Shown piece after piece: positions 1 to 5,763 of a DNA stretch of 6,033 nt. The notes below the pieces were generated by a model, which worked only from the letters and a program-made list of their open reading frames with translations, was not told the origin of the DNA and did no database searches. The DNA is from MED-G105 sp050331095 (GTDB lineage Bacteria > Pseudomonadota > Alphaproteobacteria > Caulobacterales > Parvularculaceae): assembly GCA_050331095.1 (NCBI GenBank), contig JBHJHE010000033.1, forward strand, positions 1 through 6,033, read 5' to 3'. Position 1 is the first letter of the stretch. Each line of letters opens with the position of its first letter. A program made the translations under genes and the position numbers.

Positions 1-84
1 TTGGCGTCGGCGGCGAACCTGTCCAAATGGATCTCGAAACGATCGCGGAAACGCCGCAAATCGGCGTATGTTCGCGACGATCGA

Positions 85-116
85 CGCCGCCGCGCGTGGG
101 CTCCCACGCGCCGGCG
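85..116 (+). promoter_or_regulatory. leader hairpin upstream of the SYLF gene
   Basis: Positions 92-100 (GCGCGTGGG) and 103-111 (CCCACGCGC) are perfect inverted repeats, giving an 8-bp G/C stem with a GCTC loop. The helix extends outward when 85-89 pairs with 112-116 across a two-base bulge. It ends 7 nt before the Shine-Dalgarno of the downstream gene, so if transcribed it would sit in the 5' leader and could affect ribosome access. No T tract follows, so a terminator is less likely. The structure is seen in the sequence; the regulatory role is inference, and GC-rich DNA makes chance hairpins common. Confidence 0.35.
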
Positions 117-123
117 CAGGTAC

Positions 124-129
124 AAGGAG
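124..129 (+). promoter_or_regulatory. Shine-Dalgarno of the SYLF gene
   Basis: AAGGAG lies 7 nt before the ATG at 137. This fixes the start there and not at the in-frame ATG at 68, which has no such site and would put 23 arginine-rich residues in front of a normal signal peptide. Confidence 0.8.
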
Positions 130-136
130 CGACACC

Positions 137-1051
137 ATGGCCAAAGCTCGCAAGACCTCTCTCCTCCGCGCAGCGCTCGTCGCGCTGGCGTTCGGCGCGC
201 CCGTCGCGGTCGCGCCCCAGGCCGCCAACGCCGGCGCGCCGCGCGAGGAAGCGATGGATCTCGTCGCCGACGCGACGAAGACGGCCGCCTACTTCGCCGA
301 GGACGGCGCGTTTGAACCTCTCTGGAACCTCGCCGACGACGCCAAGGCGCTCGTCATCGTGCCGGAGCAGTTCCGCGCCGGCTTCATCATCGGCGGCTCG
401 GCCGGCGCCGCCGTCCTGATCGCGCGCAACCGCGACGGGTCGTGGTCGCAACCGACGTTTCTGACGATCGGTTCGATTTCGTTCGGCTTCCAGGCCGGCG
501 GCGAAGCTTCGGAGATCGTTCTCGCGGTGATGACCCAGCGCGGGCTTGAGCAGATCCTCTCGACAAACGTGAAGCTCGGCGGCGACGTATCGATCGCGGC
601 CGGCCCGCTCGGCGCCGGCGCGAAAGCGCAAACGACGGACATCCTCGCGTTCTCGCGCTCGCGCGGGCTTTACGGCGGGGGCAGCCTCGAGGGCGCGATC
701 CTGAAGACGCGCCACAGCTTCAACCGGGCCTATTACGGGACGCCGATCACGGCGGCCGAAGTCATCTTCAAGAACGAGGTCTACAACCCGGCGTCCGCCC
801 CGCTGCAGGAAGCCGTGATCGGCCTCGCCAACCGCAACGCGCCGCCGCTCGCCGCCGCGAGCCCGGGGTGCGAGCCCGGCGCGTTCGAGTCCGCGCCCCT
901 CGCCCCGGCGGACGGGACGCTTGACCGGTCGCTTTCAGGCGGTCCGACGCAACTTGAGCCCCTAACCCGGCCAACAACGCAAAACGGCGAGCCCGTCTAC
1001 GAAGACGACGCCGCCTGGGACTCGCCGCGCGGAGAGCGTCGCGACGATTAG
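137..1051 (+). CDS. exported SYLF/Ysc84-type lipid-binding protein
   Basis: The protein has 304 residues. Residues 1-32 look like a Sec signal peptide: basic start (K3, R5, K6), hydrophobic stretch 9-26, probable cleavage after ANA at 30-32. The mature part carries the SYLF pattern: a helical lead-in (37-60), LWNLADDAKALVIVPE (62-77), a glycine-rich hydrophobic segment GFIIGGSAGAAVLIAR (82-97), then SWSQPTFLTIGSISFGFQAGGE (102-123, with its central W, P and G residues), and a late DILAFSRSRGLYGGGSLEG region (168-186). SYLF domains bind phosphoinositides in eukaryotic Ysc84/SH3YL1; bacterial exported members are poorly understood and are presumed envelope-associated. Residues after about 235 form a Pro/Ala/Asp-rich, probably disordered tail outside the domain. 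The gene stands alone, and its TAG stop lies inside a palindromic element. The family call is firm; the function is not known. Confidence 0.88.
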   Translation: MAKARKTSLLRAALVALAFGAPVAVAPQAANAGAPREEAMDLVADATKTAAYFAEDGAFEPLWNLADDAKALVIVPEQFRAGFIIGGSAGAAVLIARNRDGSWSQPTFLTIGSISFGFQAGGEASEIVLAVMTQRGLEQILSTNVKLGGDVSIAAGPLGAGAKAQTTDILAFSRSRGLYGGGSLEGAILKTRHSFNRAYYGTPITAAEVIFKNEVYNPASAPLQEAVIGLANRNAPPLAAASPGCEPGAFESAPLAPADGTLDRSLSGGPTQLEPLTRPTTQNGEPVYEDDAAWDSPRGERRDD

Positions 1052-1089
1052 AGCGTCCTGTCTTCTGATTGGATCAGTCGGACGCTCTA
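1049..1089. repeat. REP-like palindromic element, possible terminator
   Basis: TAGAGCGTCC (1049-1058) and GGACGCTCTA (1080-1089) are perfect 10-bp inverted repeats. A second stem, CTGAT (1065-1069) with ATCAG (1073-1077), closes a 3-nt loop inside them. The first three bases of the left arm are the stop codon of the SYLF gene. There is no T run on either side, so it is not a classic intrinsic terminator, though the long stem could stop or stabilise the transcript end. Its form resembles dispersed palindromic intergenic elements known from alphaproteobacterial genomes. Dispersal cannot be tested here because only one copy lies in the window. Confidence 0.6.
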
Positions 1090-1260
1090 GATCCTAGACC
1101 TTGAGCGCCTCAGAAGGCCCTTGATCGATAGAAGCTGACCGCCCGGCGCTCTCGAGGCGACACGCGGGGTGACGGCGTTGTGAGGCGCGCCTCGCGCGAA
1201 GAGGCTTGCGTCGGCGCTCAGCCCCGCGACAATGTCGGCTCGTAAAAAAGGCGGGGCGAC
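1090..1260 (+). other. intergenic leader of the radical SAM operon
   Basis: These 171 bases hold no supported gene. They contain a 12-bp perfect palindrome GAGGCGCGCCTC (1182-1193), which can be a protein-binding site or a small hairpin, and an A-rich stretch at 1244-1249 just before the start. AAAGG at 1247-1251 lies 9 nt before the ATG at 1261 and serves as a Shine-Dalgarno. A loose promoter candidate is TTGCGT (1206-1211) with CAATGT (1230-1235) at 18-nt spacing; I do not trust it without mapping. Confidence 0.4.
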
Positions 1261-2253
1261 ATGGCGGATGACGGCCGCATCGAGACAATCGGCATTGATA
1301 CATTTTTTTCTGATGCGACGTCCGGCGACGAAGCCCCCGCCGCGTTCGTCGACCCTGACACGACGCTCGCCGGCGCGCCGCGCGCGCGCGTATCGATCAC
1401 GGGGCTGAAGACGCTCTGGGTCAACACCGGCACGCTCTGCAACCTTGCGTGTACGAACTGTTACATCGAAAGCACGCCGACGAACGCCGCGCTCGTTTAC
1501 CTTACTACTGATGAACTGCGCCCCTATCTCGACGAGGCGCAGTCGATGGGCGCCGAAGAGATCGGGTTCACCGGCGGCGAGCCCTTCATGAACCGTGACG
1601 CGCCGGCGATGCTGGGCGAAGCGCTAGGTCGAGGGTTTTCAATCCTTGTGCTGACGAACGCCATGCGGCCGATGATGCGCCCGCGGGTGCAAGAAGCGCT
1701 TCTTGCGCTGCGCGACGCCTACGGGCCGCGGCTCAAGCTGCGCGTGAGCCTCGACCATTACACGCGCGAAGGCCACGACGCCGAGCGCGGCGCGGGCGCC
1801 TACGACGTCGCCGTCGAAGGCCTCCTTTGGCTGCAGGCGGAAGATTTCGCGCTCTCCGTCGCCGGCCGGGGCGCGCCCGACGAGAGCGAGGCGCAAGGCC
1901 GGCGCGGCTACGCCAAAGCCTTCGCGGCCATGGGCCTCAAGCTCGATGCGGATGATCCGCGCGACCTCGTCGTCTTTCCGGAAATGGACGAGACCGCAGC
2001 GACGCCGGAAATCAGCGAAGCCTGCTGGGACATTGTCGGCGTACAGCCGTCCTCGGTCATGTGCGCCGACGCGCGCATGCTCGTGAAGCGCAAAGGCGCC
2101 GAACGGCCGACGGTGCTCGCCTGCACGCTCATTCCGTACGACGACCGCTTCGATCTGGGCGAGCGCCTCGTCGACGCGACGGAGCCGGTGTCCCTCAACC
2201 ATCCGCACTGCTCTCGCTTTTGCGTCCTCGGCGGCGCCAGTTGCTCCGGCTGA
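1261..2253 (+). CDS. radical SAM protein with C-terminal cysteine cluster
   Basis: The protein has 330 residues. The radical SAM CX3CX2C motif is C60, C64, C67 (CNLACTNCY), which should hold the 4Fe-4S cluster that cleaves S-adenosylmethionine. IGFTGGEPFMN (101-111) is the GGEP motif for SAM binding. VLTNAMRPMM (130-139) and LRVSLDHY (160-167) fit later barrel strands. After the barrel, C255, C268 and C288 and the VKRKGAERP segment (275-283) precede a terminal cluster C317, C321, C328 (HPHCSRFCVLGGASC). These could hold an auxiliary Fe-S cluster, but the spacing is not that of a standard SPASM domain. From memory this is a conserved proteobacterial family without an assigned reaction. All expected motifs are intact, so it should be active. 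The DUF938 methyltransferase follows 6 nt later, suggesting a shared substrate or pathway. The substrate cannot be read from sequence. Confidence 0.9.
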   Translation: MADDGRIETIGIDTFFSDATSGDEAPAAFVDPDTTLAGAPRARVSITGLKTLWVNTGTLCNLACTNCYIESTPTNAALVYLTTDELRPYLDEAQSMGAEEIGFTGGEPFMNRDAPAMLGEALGRGFSILVLTNAMRPMMRPRVQEALLALRDAYGPRLKLRVSLDHYTREGHDAERGAGAYDVAVEGLLWLQAEDFALSVAGRGAPDESEAQGRRGYAKAFAAMGLKLDADDPRDLVVFPEMDETAATPEISEACWDIVGVQPSSVMCADARMLVKRKGAERPTVLACTLIPYDDRFDLGERLVDATEPVSLNHPHCSRFCVLGGASCSG

Positions 2254-2259
2254 GGCGTT

Positions 2260-2931
2260 ATGTCCGACGACCGCCCGTCCGGCGAAAAGGAAATCGCCCT
2301 CGAAGCGCGCGCGGCGGAGGCGGATCGCCTGTTTTCGCCGTCGGCGGCGCGCAACCGCGACGTCATCCGCGACGCCTTCCTGCGGCTCGCGCCGGCTGAT
2401 GGCGACGTCCTCGAGATCGGGTCCGGCACCGGCGAACACGCGGTTCGCATAGCCGCCGCGCGCCCCGGCGGACTGTGGCGGCCGGGCGATCCGGACGCGG
2501 CCTCGCGCCGGTCGATCGCCGCCTGGACGGCCCATCTGGGATTGACCAATGTCGCCCGTCCCCACGCCGTCGACGCGACGCGCGACGACTGGGGAGCGGA
2601 GGAGCGGACCGGCGCCTATGCGGCGATCGTCTCGATCAACATGATCCACATCGCGCCGTTCGCGGCCGCGCGCGGCGTTTTCGCGGGCGCCGGCAGGCTG
2701 CTGCGTCCCGACGGCCGCCTGTTCCTCTACGGACCGTTCTCCCGGGACGGGGTCCACACGGCGCCGTCGAACGTCGATTTCGATGCGAGCTTGAAGTCGC
2801 GGGATCCGGATTGGGGCGTGCGCGATCTTGAGCGCGACCTCGCGCCGCTCGCCGACGCAGCCGGCCTGGATCTCGCCGAAATCATTGAAATGCCGGCGAA
2901 CAATCTCTCCGTCGCGTTCGCCCGGCGCTGA
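2260..2931 (+). CDS. DUF938 family SAM-dependent methyltransferase
   Basis: The protein has 223 residues and a class I methyltransferase fold. Motif I is VLEIGSGTGEHA (50-61), which binds SAM. The acidic end of strand 2 is in WRPGDPD (73-79), and D105 lies near the adenine-binding position. Family signatures are NMIHIAPF (127-134), LYGPFSRDG (156-164), SNVDFDASLKSRDPDWGVRDL (170-190) and the closing EMPANN (210-215). These match DUF938, the bacterial relatives of METTL26, whose substrate is unknown. The first ~24 residues are charged and lie before the usual start of the domain at FSPSAARNRD. The ATG is 6 nt after the radical SAM stop and TGAGG at that stop can act as Shine-Dalgarno, so translation is probably coupled. 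The gene ends 3 nt from the stop of a convergent gene. Confidence 0.9.
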   Translation: MSDDRPSGEKEIALEARAAEADRLFSPSAARNRDVIRDAFLRLAPADGDVLEIGSGTGEHAVRIAAARPGGLWRPGDPDAASRRSIAAWTAHLGLTNVARPHAVDATRDDWGAEERTGAYAAIVSINMIHIAPFAAARGVFAGAGRLLRPDGRLFLYGPFSRDGVHTAPSNVDFDASLKSRDPDWGVRDLERDLAPLADAAGLDLAEIIEMPANNLSVAFARR

Positions 2932-2934
2932 GCG

Positions 2935-3645
2935 TCAGTACCTCAGACCCTCGAAGTAGAGGCCGTCGCGGCTCGCCGCCGACGCTTCAACGACCGGCGC
3001 CTCCGAGGAGGTCCAATCATTGGCGATTTTCGACGAGCTTGGCGCCGCCGTCGCGCGGCTCGTCGCGGCGCGGGCGGCGCGGCTCGCCGCGTCGACATCG
3101 TGGAGCTCGGGCAGGTCCGACAGCAGTCCGGTGGCGACGAGGTTCGTCCCCGGCTGTTCGCTGAGGTCGAAGAAACGCTGGCCGGCGACAATGAAATTGA
3201 TGACGCCGACGACGAGCGAGCCGCGCGAACACCCGTAGTCGCAGAACGCGTAGCGCGAGAGGCGGGCCGAACCGCCCTCCTCGATCGTGCCCGACGCGAC
3301 CGGCGACGAGCGGTTGAATTCGTTGAGCGCCGCCGTTTCGGGCGCGTTGCGGAAAAACGAGTAGTGCGCCAGTCCGCGGCACCGCGGCGCCGGATCCGAG
3401 ACGCAGCCGCTGGGCGTCAACACGACGACGGCCCCGCCCTCCTGGACGCGCAGCGCCGCCTGGCCGAACACGTTCGTGCGTTCGACGCTCTCGAAAGCTT
3501 CGCGCATCACCGGCTCGATCGTCGCGATGTTGACGTCCGCCAACCGACCGTCCGAATTCGACACCGGCGGCGCCAGCGCCTGGGCGAACGCGGCTCCCGC
3601 CATCGCCGCCGTCGCCAGTGCTCCCAAAATAATGCGCGCGATCAT
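2935..3645 (-). CDS. YbjN-like secreted protein
   Basis: Taken from the ATG at 3645, the product has 236 residues. MIARIILGALATAAMAGAAFAQ (1-22) is a clear signal peptide with AFA cleavage. Upstream in-frame starts (ATG at 3675 and beyond to 3744) lack a Shine-Dalgarno, overlap the upstream gene in the longest form and would bury the signal. The mature part resembles a YbjN domain: an N-terminal helix (39-56), a short strand AVVVL (72-76), a cysteine pair C81 and C89 before GLAHYSFF (91-98), LNEFNR (107-112), which matches the family's N-x-W-N-R type motif, and a later strand with SLVVGVINFIVAGQRFFD (143-160). A second pair, C135 and C139, may form a disulfide. From about residue 175 the tail is Ala/Ser-rich. 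It is the last gene of the minus-strand run; its 5' neighbour ends 70 nt upstream. Function unknown; the domain call is moderate. Confidence 0.65.
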   Translation of the reverse strand: MIARIILGALATAAMAGAAFAQALAPPVSNSDGRLADVNIATIEPVMREAFESVERTNVFGQAALRVQEGGAVVVLTPSGCVSDPAPRCRGLAHYSFFRNAPETAALNEFNRSSPVASGTIEEGGSARLSRYAFCDYGCSRGSLVVGVINFIVAGQRFFDLSEQPGTNLVATGLLSDLPELHDVDAASRAARAATSRATAAPSSSKIANDWTSSEAPVVEASAASRDGLYFEGLRY

Positions 3646-3715
3646 CGCCGCCCCCGTTCCCGTTACATCGCTCATGATTGCGGCAAAACGGGCCCTGCGC
3701 AATGCCGCCGGCCGA

Positions 3716-4138
3716 TCACCGATCGCGGGCGTAGCGCGGGTCAATGCAGCGATCGCTCTCCAGAACGCCGCCGACGCGCCGCGCGCGCACGGTGTAGCGT
3801 TTGCCGTAGTCGAACGTGAGCGCGCACGGCGCCGGCGGCGTCAAATGGTAGACGCGCGCCTCGTCGCCGAGATCGGCGCCGCGCGCGCGGGAAACCTCGA
3901 ACACGGTGCCCTGGCGCGGCAGGACGGTGCGCCCGTCGGGGCCGACCCGCAGTTCCGCATCTCGCACGACGCCTTCGAACGTGACGAGCCCGGTTTCGGG
4001 AACCGCGTCGCAAACGCACGCAGGAACGTCGGCGAGGGGTCCGTCCGGCGCGCGGCGGATCGCGTCGATGCGCGCGTCGTCGCCGGATGCGCCGCCCGTC
4101 TGCGCCAGGCTCAACACTAAGGCGGCGAGGATGGACAT
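3716..4138 (-). CDS. small secreted protein, NTR/TIMP-like cysteine pattern
   Basis: The protein has 140 residues. Its N-terminus (ILAALVLSLAQ, 3-13) is a short hydrophobic signal-like segment without a basic residue in front, so export is likely but not certain. Four cysteines remain: C41 and C43 (CVC), C105 and C131. Around them lie VTFEGVV (52-58), TVFEVSRARG (78-87), CALTFDYGKRYTVRARR (105-121) and VLESDRC (125-131). This order, a CxC at the start, beta strands with 'FxGxV', then C..F..G..Y.V.A and a final C, resembles the OB-fold netrin/TIMP domain, with two disulfides. That is my inference from pattern, not an assigned family. A free N-terminal cysteine as in TIMPs is not expected, because about 28 residues separate C41 from the signal. 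The start has a strong Shine-Dalgarno and lies 29 nt after the deaminase stop, so the two are probably co-transcribed. Confidence 0.75.
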   Translation of the reverse strand: MSILAALVLSLAQTGGASGDDARIDAIRRAPDGPLADVPACVCDAVPETGLVTFEGVVRDAELRVGPDGRTVLPRQGTVFEVSRARGADLGDEARVYHLTPPAPCALTFDYGKRYTVRARRVGGVLESDRCIDPRYARDR

Positions 4139-4146
4139 GGGCGAAA

Positions 4147-4151
4147 CTCCT
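4147..4151 (-). promoter_or_regulatory. Shine-Dalgarno of the NTR-like gene
   Basis: On the minus strand this reads AGGAG, 8 nt before the ATG at 4138. It supports that start for the short secreted protein and lies in the 29-nt gap after the deaminase stop. Confidence 0.75.
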
Positions 4152-4152
4152 G

Positions 4153-4183
4153 TTCGGCGCGCGGCTCTTATTCGGCGCGCGGC
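4153..4183. repeat. 18-bp-period direct repeat across the deaminase stop
   Basis: TTCGGCGCGCGGC occurs at 4153-4165 and again at 4171-4183, an 18-bp period. On the minus strand the first copy met encodes the last residues (PRAE) of the deaminase and is followed by TAA. The second copy lies beyond the stop, in the same frame, just before the Shine-Dalgarno of the next gene. It looks like a small local duplication. Confidence 0.7.
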
Positions 4184-5313
4184 GGGCGGAAATGCTTCGA
4201 CAGCTTCAGGCGCTGACCTTGATAGTGGGACGCCGGCCCCGCGCCGTAAAGCCGCCGGGGCCGCGCCGTCAGCCGCTCGTAGACAAGCCGCGCCACGAGC
4301 TGTCCATGTTCGAGCGCGAAGGGCGCGTCGCGGCTGCGCACTTCGAGAACTGCGCGCGAGCCGTCGGTCCAGCCAGCCTCGGAACCGCGAGCCTCGGACC
4401 CGCGAGACTCGGACCCGCGAGACTCGGACCAGCCGAAGCCCGGATCGAAGAAACCGGCGTAGTGCACGCGGAACTCGCCAAGGCCGGGGCTGATCGGCCT
4501 CATCTCCGCAGCGAACTCCGGCGGCACGCTGAGCGCTTCGCTGGAGGCGAGGATGTAGAACTCGTCTGGATCAAGAATGAGAAAGCCGGCGCGCGGCGTG
4601 GGGACCGCTTCGAAATATTCGTCCGGGTCGAGCGCGCCCGTTCGGTCGACGTCGATCGCCGCCGCGTGGCGGCGCGCCCGCCAGCCGACGACGGGGCCGG
4701 CGCGCAAATCGACGCTGAGGCCGAGCCCGCCGTCGATGTCGGCGGCGGCGTCGATCACCCGCGTCCGGCGGCACAGCTCGACAAGCTCTTCATCGGTGAG
4801 CCGGCTCGGCCCTTCGCGCAAGCGCAACTGGTTAAGGCTCGAGCCCTCGCGCGCGACGATCGAAAACGTCCGTGGGCAAATCTCTGCGTAAAGCGGGCCG
4901 GCGTAGCCCGCGGGCGCCTCGTCGAACGCCGGCCGCGCGCCCGCGGCGCATTCGGCGACCAGGCGTACGAAGACGTCGATGCGCCCCGTCGAGCTTTTCG
5001 GGTTGGCCGACGCGGCGAGGCGCGCCGGCAGGTCGAGCCGTTCGCGCAATTCGACGAGATAAACCCCGCCGCGCTCGAACAACGCGCCGTCGGCGAGATC
5101 GATCTCGCGCATGGCGAGCCCGTCGGCGAGGCGTTCCGCGATCGGCTGGCCGGGCGTCGGCAGGAACGAGGCCCGCACCCGCCAGGCCCGGCGGCCGAGC
5201 GTCAGGGCGAGGCTCGCCGGCTGCAGTTGCGCGCGCCCGTCGCCCTGCGCGCCAAGCGCAATGGCGCCGTCGTCAATCAGGCTCGCGATGCGTTCGGCGG
5301 GAAGGATGCCCAT
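4168..5313 (-). CDS. dcd: tandem-domain dCTP deaminase (long form)
   Basis: From the ATG at 5313 the protein has 381 residues; a TTG one codon earlier (5316) is possible. Residue numbers below start at that TTG. It matches the double-length 2'-deoxycytidine 5'-triphosphate deaminase family, which would convert dCTP to dUTP and ammonia for thymidylate synthesis in the cytoplasm. The N half has GILPAERI (3-10), LQPASLALTLG (31-41), NPKSSTGRIDVFVRL (105-119), in place of the E. coli Dcd RSS...R segment, and PLYAEI (141-146). The C half has FYILASSE (253-260), VHYAGFFDPGFG (284-295) and AVLEVRS (322-328), where E325 aligns with the catalytic glutamate region of Dcd, then GPASHYQGQRLKLSKHF (360-376). 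Each half thus keeps different motif parts. Residues 297-316 are a five-residue repeat (SESRG-type) inserted between the DPGFG turn and the VLE strand. Its Shine-Dalgarno is weak (AAAGG, 12 nt from ATG). Activity is inferred. Confidence 0.88.
   Translation of the reverse strand: MGILPAERIASLIDDGAIALGAQGDGRAQLQPASLALTLGRRAWRVRASFLPTPGQPIAERLADGLAMREIDLADGALFERGGVYLVELRERLDLPARLAASANPKSSTGRIDVFVRLVAECAAGARPAFDEAPAGYAGPLYAEICPRTFSIVAREGSSLNQLRLREGPSRLTDEELVELCRRTRVIDAAADIDGGLGLSVDLRAGPVVGWRARRHAAAIDVDRTGALDPDEYFEAVPTPRAGFLILDPDEFYILASSEALSVPPEFAAEMRPISPGLGEFRVHYAGFFDPGFGWSESRGSESRGSEARGSEAGWTDGSRAVLEVRSRDAPFALEHGQLVARLVYERLTARPRRLYGAGPASHYQGQRLKLSKHFRPPRAE
4378..4430. repeat. 15-bp tandem repeat inside the deaminase gene
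   Basis: On the plus strand the unit CTCGGACCCGCGAGA is perfect at 4393-4407 and 4408-4422, has two mismatches at 4378-4392, and continues partially at 4423-4430, giving about 3.5 copies. The unit length is a multiple of three, so on the coding (minus) strand it makes repeated five-residue blocks SESRG, SESRG, SEARG and SEAGW without disturbing the frame. The two identical neighbouring units suggest recent slippage. Confidence 0.9.
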
Positions 5314-5371
5314 CAAGGAGGCTCGCCTTTCTGATCGCGACGTCGGGCTCGAACGACGCGCCGACGCGAGT

Positions 5372-5752
5372 TCACCAGATTCGCCGCTTCGAGACGTCGT
5401 CGAAAATCTCGTCGGCCGACACCAACCCCAGATCGTACTCGGCCGCCTGGGCGAGCAACAAGCGATCGAACGGATCCGCGTGGCTCCAATCGGTCTCCGC
5501 CGCCGCCCGCCAGGTCGACGGACCCGGCGTCAAAGTCTCGAACCCCGTTTGCTCGACGGCGACAGGCAACCGCAAAACGGACGTCGCGCGCCGCTGGCGG
5601 GCCGCCTTGAAGATCAATTCGTAGAAGGTGACGGCGCTGACGAAGACGGCGTTTTCGTCGTCGTCGATCGCTTGTCGCGCCGTGGGAGACAAACGCGGAT
5701 CATCAACAAGATACCAGAGGACGGCGTGGCTATCGAGAAGCACGTCGGGCAC
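5372..5752 (-). CDS. vapC: VapC-type PIN-domain ribonuclease toxin
   Basis: The protein has 126 residues, the usual PIN toxin length. Acidic residues for metal binding are in place: D7 in LLDSHAVLW (5-13), E45 in SAVTFYELIFK (39-49), D93 and D96 in HADPFDRLLLAQA (91-103), and D114 in LVSADEIF (110-117). VapC toxins are Mg-dependent endoribonucleases that cut tRNA or rRNA and are held inactive by a VapB or Phd-type partner encoded just upstream. The start is GTG (5752-5750) with AGGGA 6 nt before it; no better start is seen. The 36-codon frame upstream ends 9 nt from this start, the spacing expected in a toxin-antitoxin operon, but is not a recognisable antitoxin. The deaminase gene begins 58 nt downstream on the same strand. 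The family call is strong; which RNA it cuts cannot be told. Confidence 0.9.
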   Translation of the reverse strand: MPDVLLDSHAVLWYLVDDPRLSPTARQAIDDDENAVFVSAVTFYELIFKAARQRRATSVLRLPVAVEQTGFETLTPGPSTWRAAAETDWSHADPFDRLLLAQAAEYDLGLVSADEIFDDVSKRRIW

Positions 5753-5758
5753 GGCCGA

Positions 5759-5763
5759 TCCCT
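5759..5763 (-). promoter_or_regulatory. Shine-Dalgarno of vapC
   Basis: On the minus strand this reads AGGGA, 6 nt before the GTG start at 5752, and overlaps the TAG stop (5762-5764) of the small upstream frame. This supports the GTG start and coupling to whatever is translated upstream. Confidence 0.65.

Noticed and set aside
1..107. Minus-strand open frame running off the left edge, with RRFRDRFEIHLDRFAADA-like sequence
   Set aside because: It looks plausible as a helical N-terminus, but there is no ATG, no Shine-Dalgarno before the TTG or GTG options, and fewer than 36 codons are visible. It may be an open frame by chance in GC-rich DNA.
68..136. Upstream ATG for the SYLF protein adding 23 residues
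   Set aside because: The extension is Arg-rich, precedes a complete signal peptide, lacks a ribosome site, and would include the leader hairpin and the AAGGAG site.
1639..2757. Long minus-strand open frame across the radical SAM and DUF938 genes
   Set aside because: It is antisense to two genes with clear family motifs, and its translation is Arg/Ala/Gly-rich without motifs, as expected from GC-rich codon bias.
3100..3819. Plus-strand open frame opposite the two secreted-protein genes
   Set aside because: Arg-rich translation without motif or Shine-Dalgarno; the minus-strand frames have signal peptides and conserved cysteines.
5315..5321. Perfect plus-strand Shine-Dalgarno AAGGAGG
   Set aside because: No believable plus-strand start and gene follow it; it falls by chance in the gap before the deaminase start.
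4087..5334. Plus-strand 415-codon frame opposite the deaminase
   Set aside because: Longer than the deaminase itself, but its translation is low complexity (Arg/Ala/Gly) and has no family motifs, while the minus strand encodes a recognisable enzyme.
5341..5366. Inverted repeat CGTCGG/CCGACG between vapC and the deaminase as a terminator
   Set aside because: Only a 6-bp stem with a 14-nt loop and no T tract; chance is likely at this GC content.
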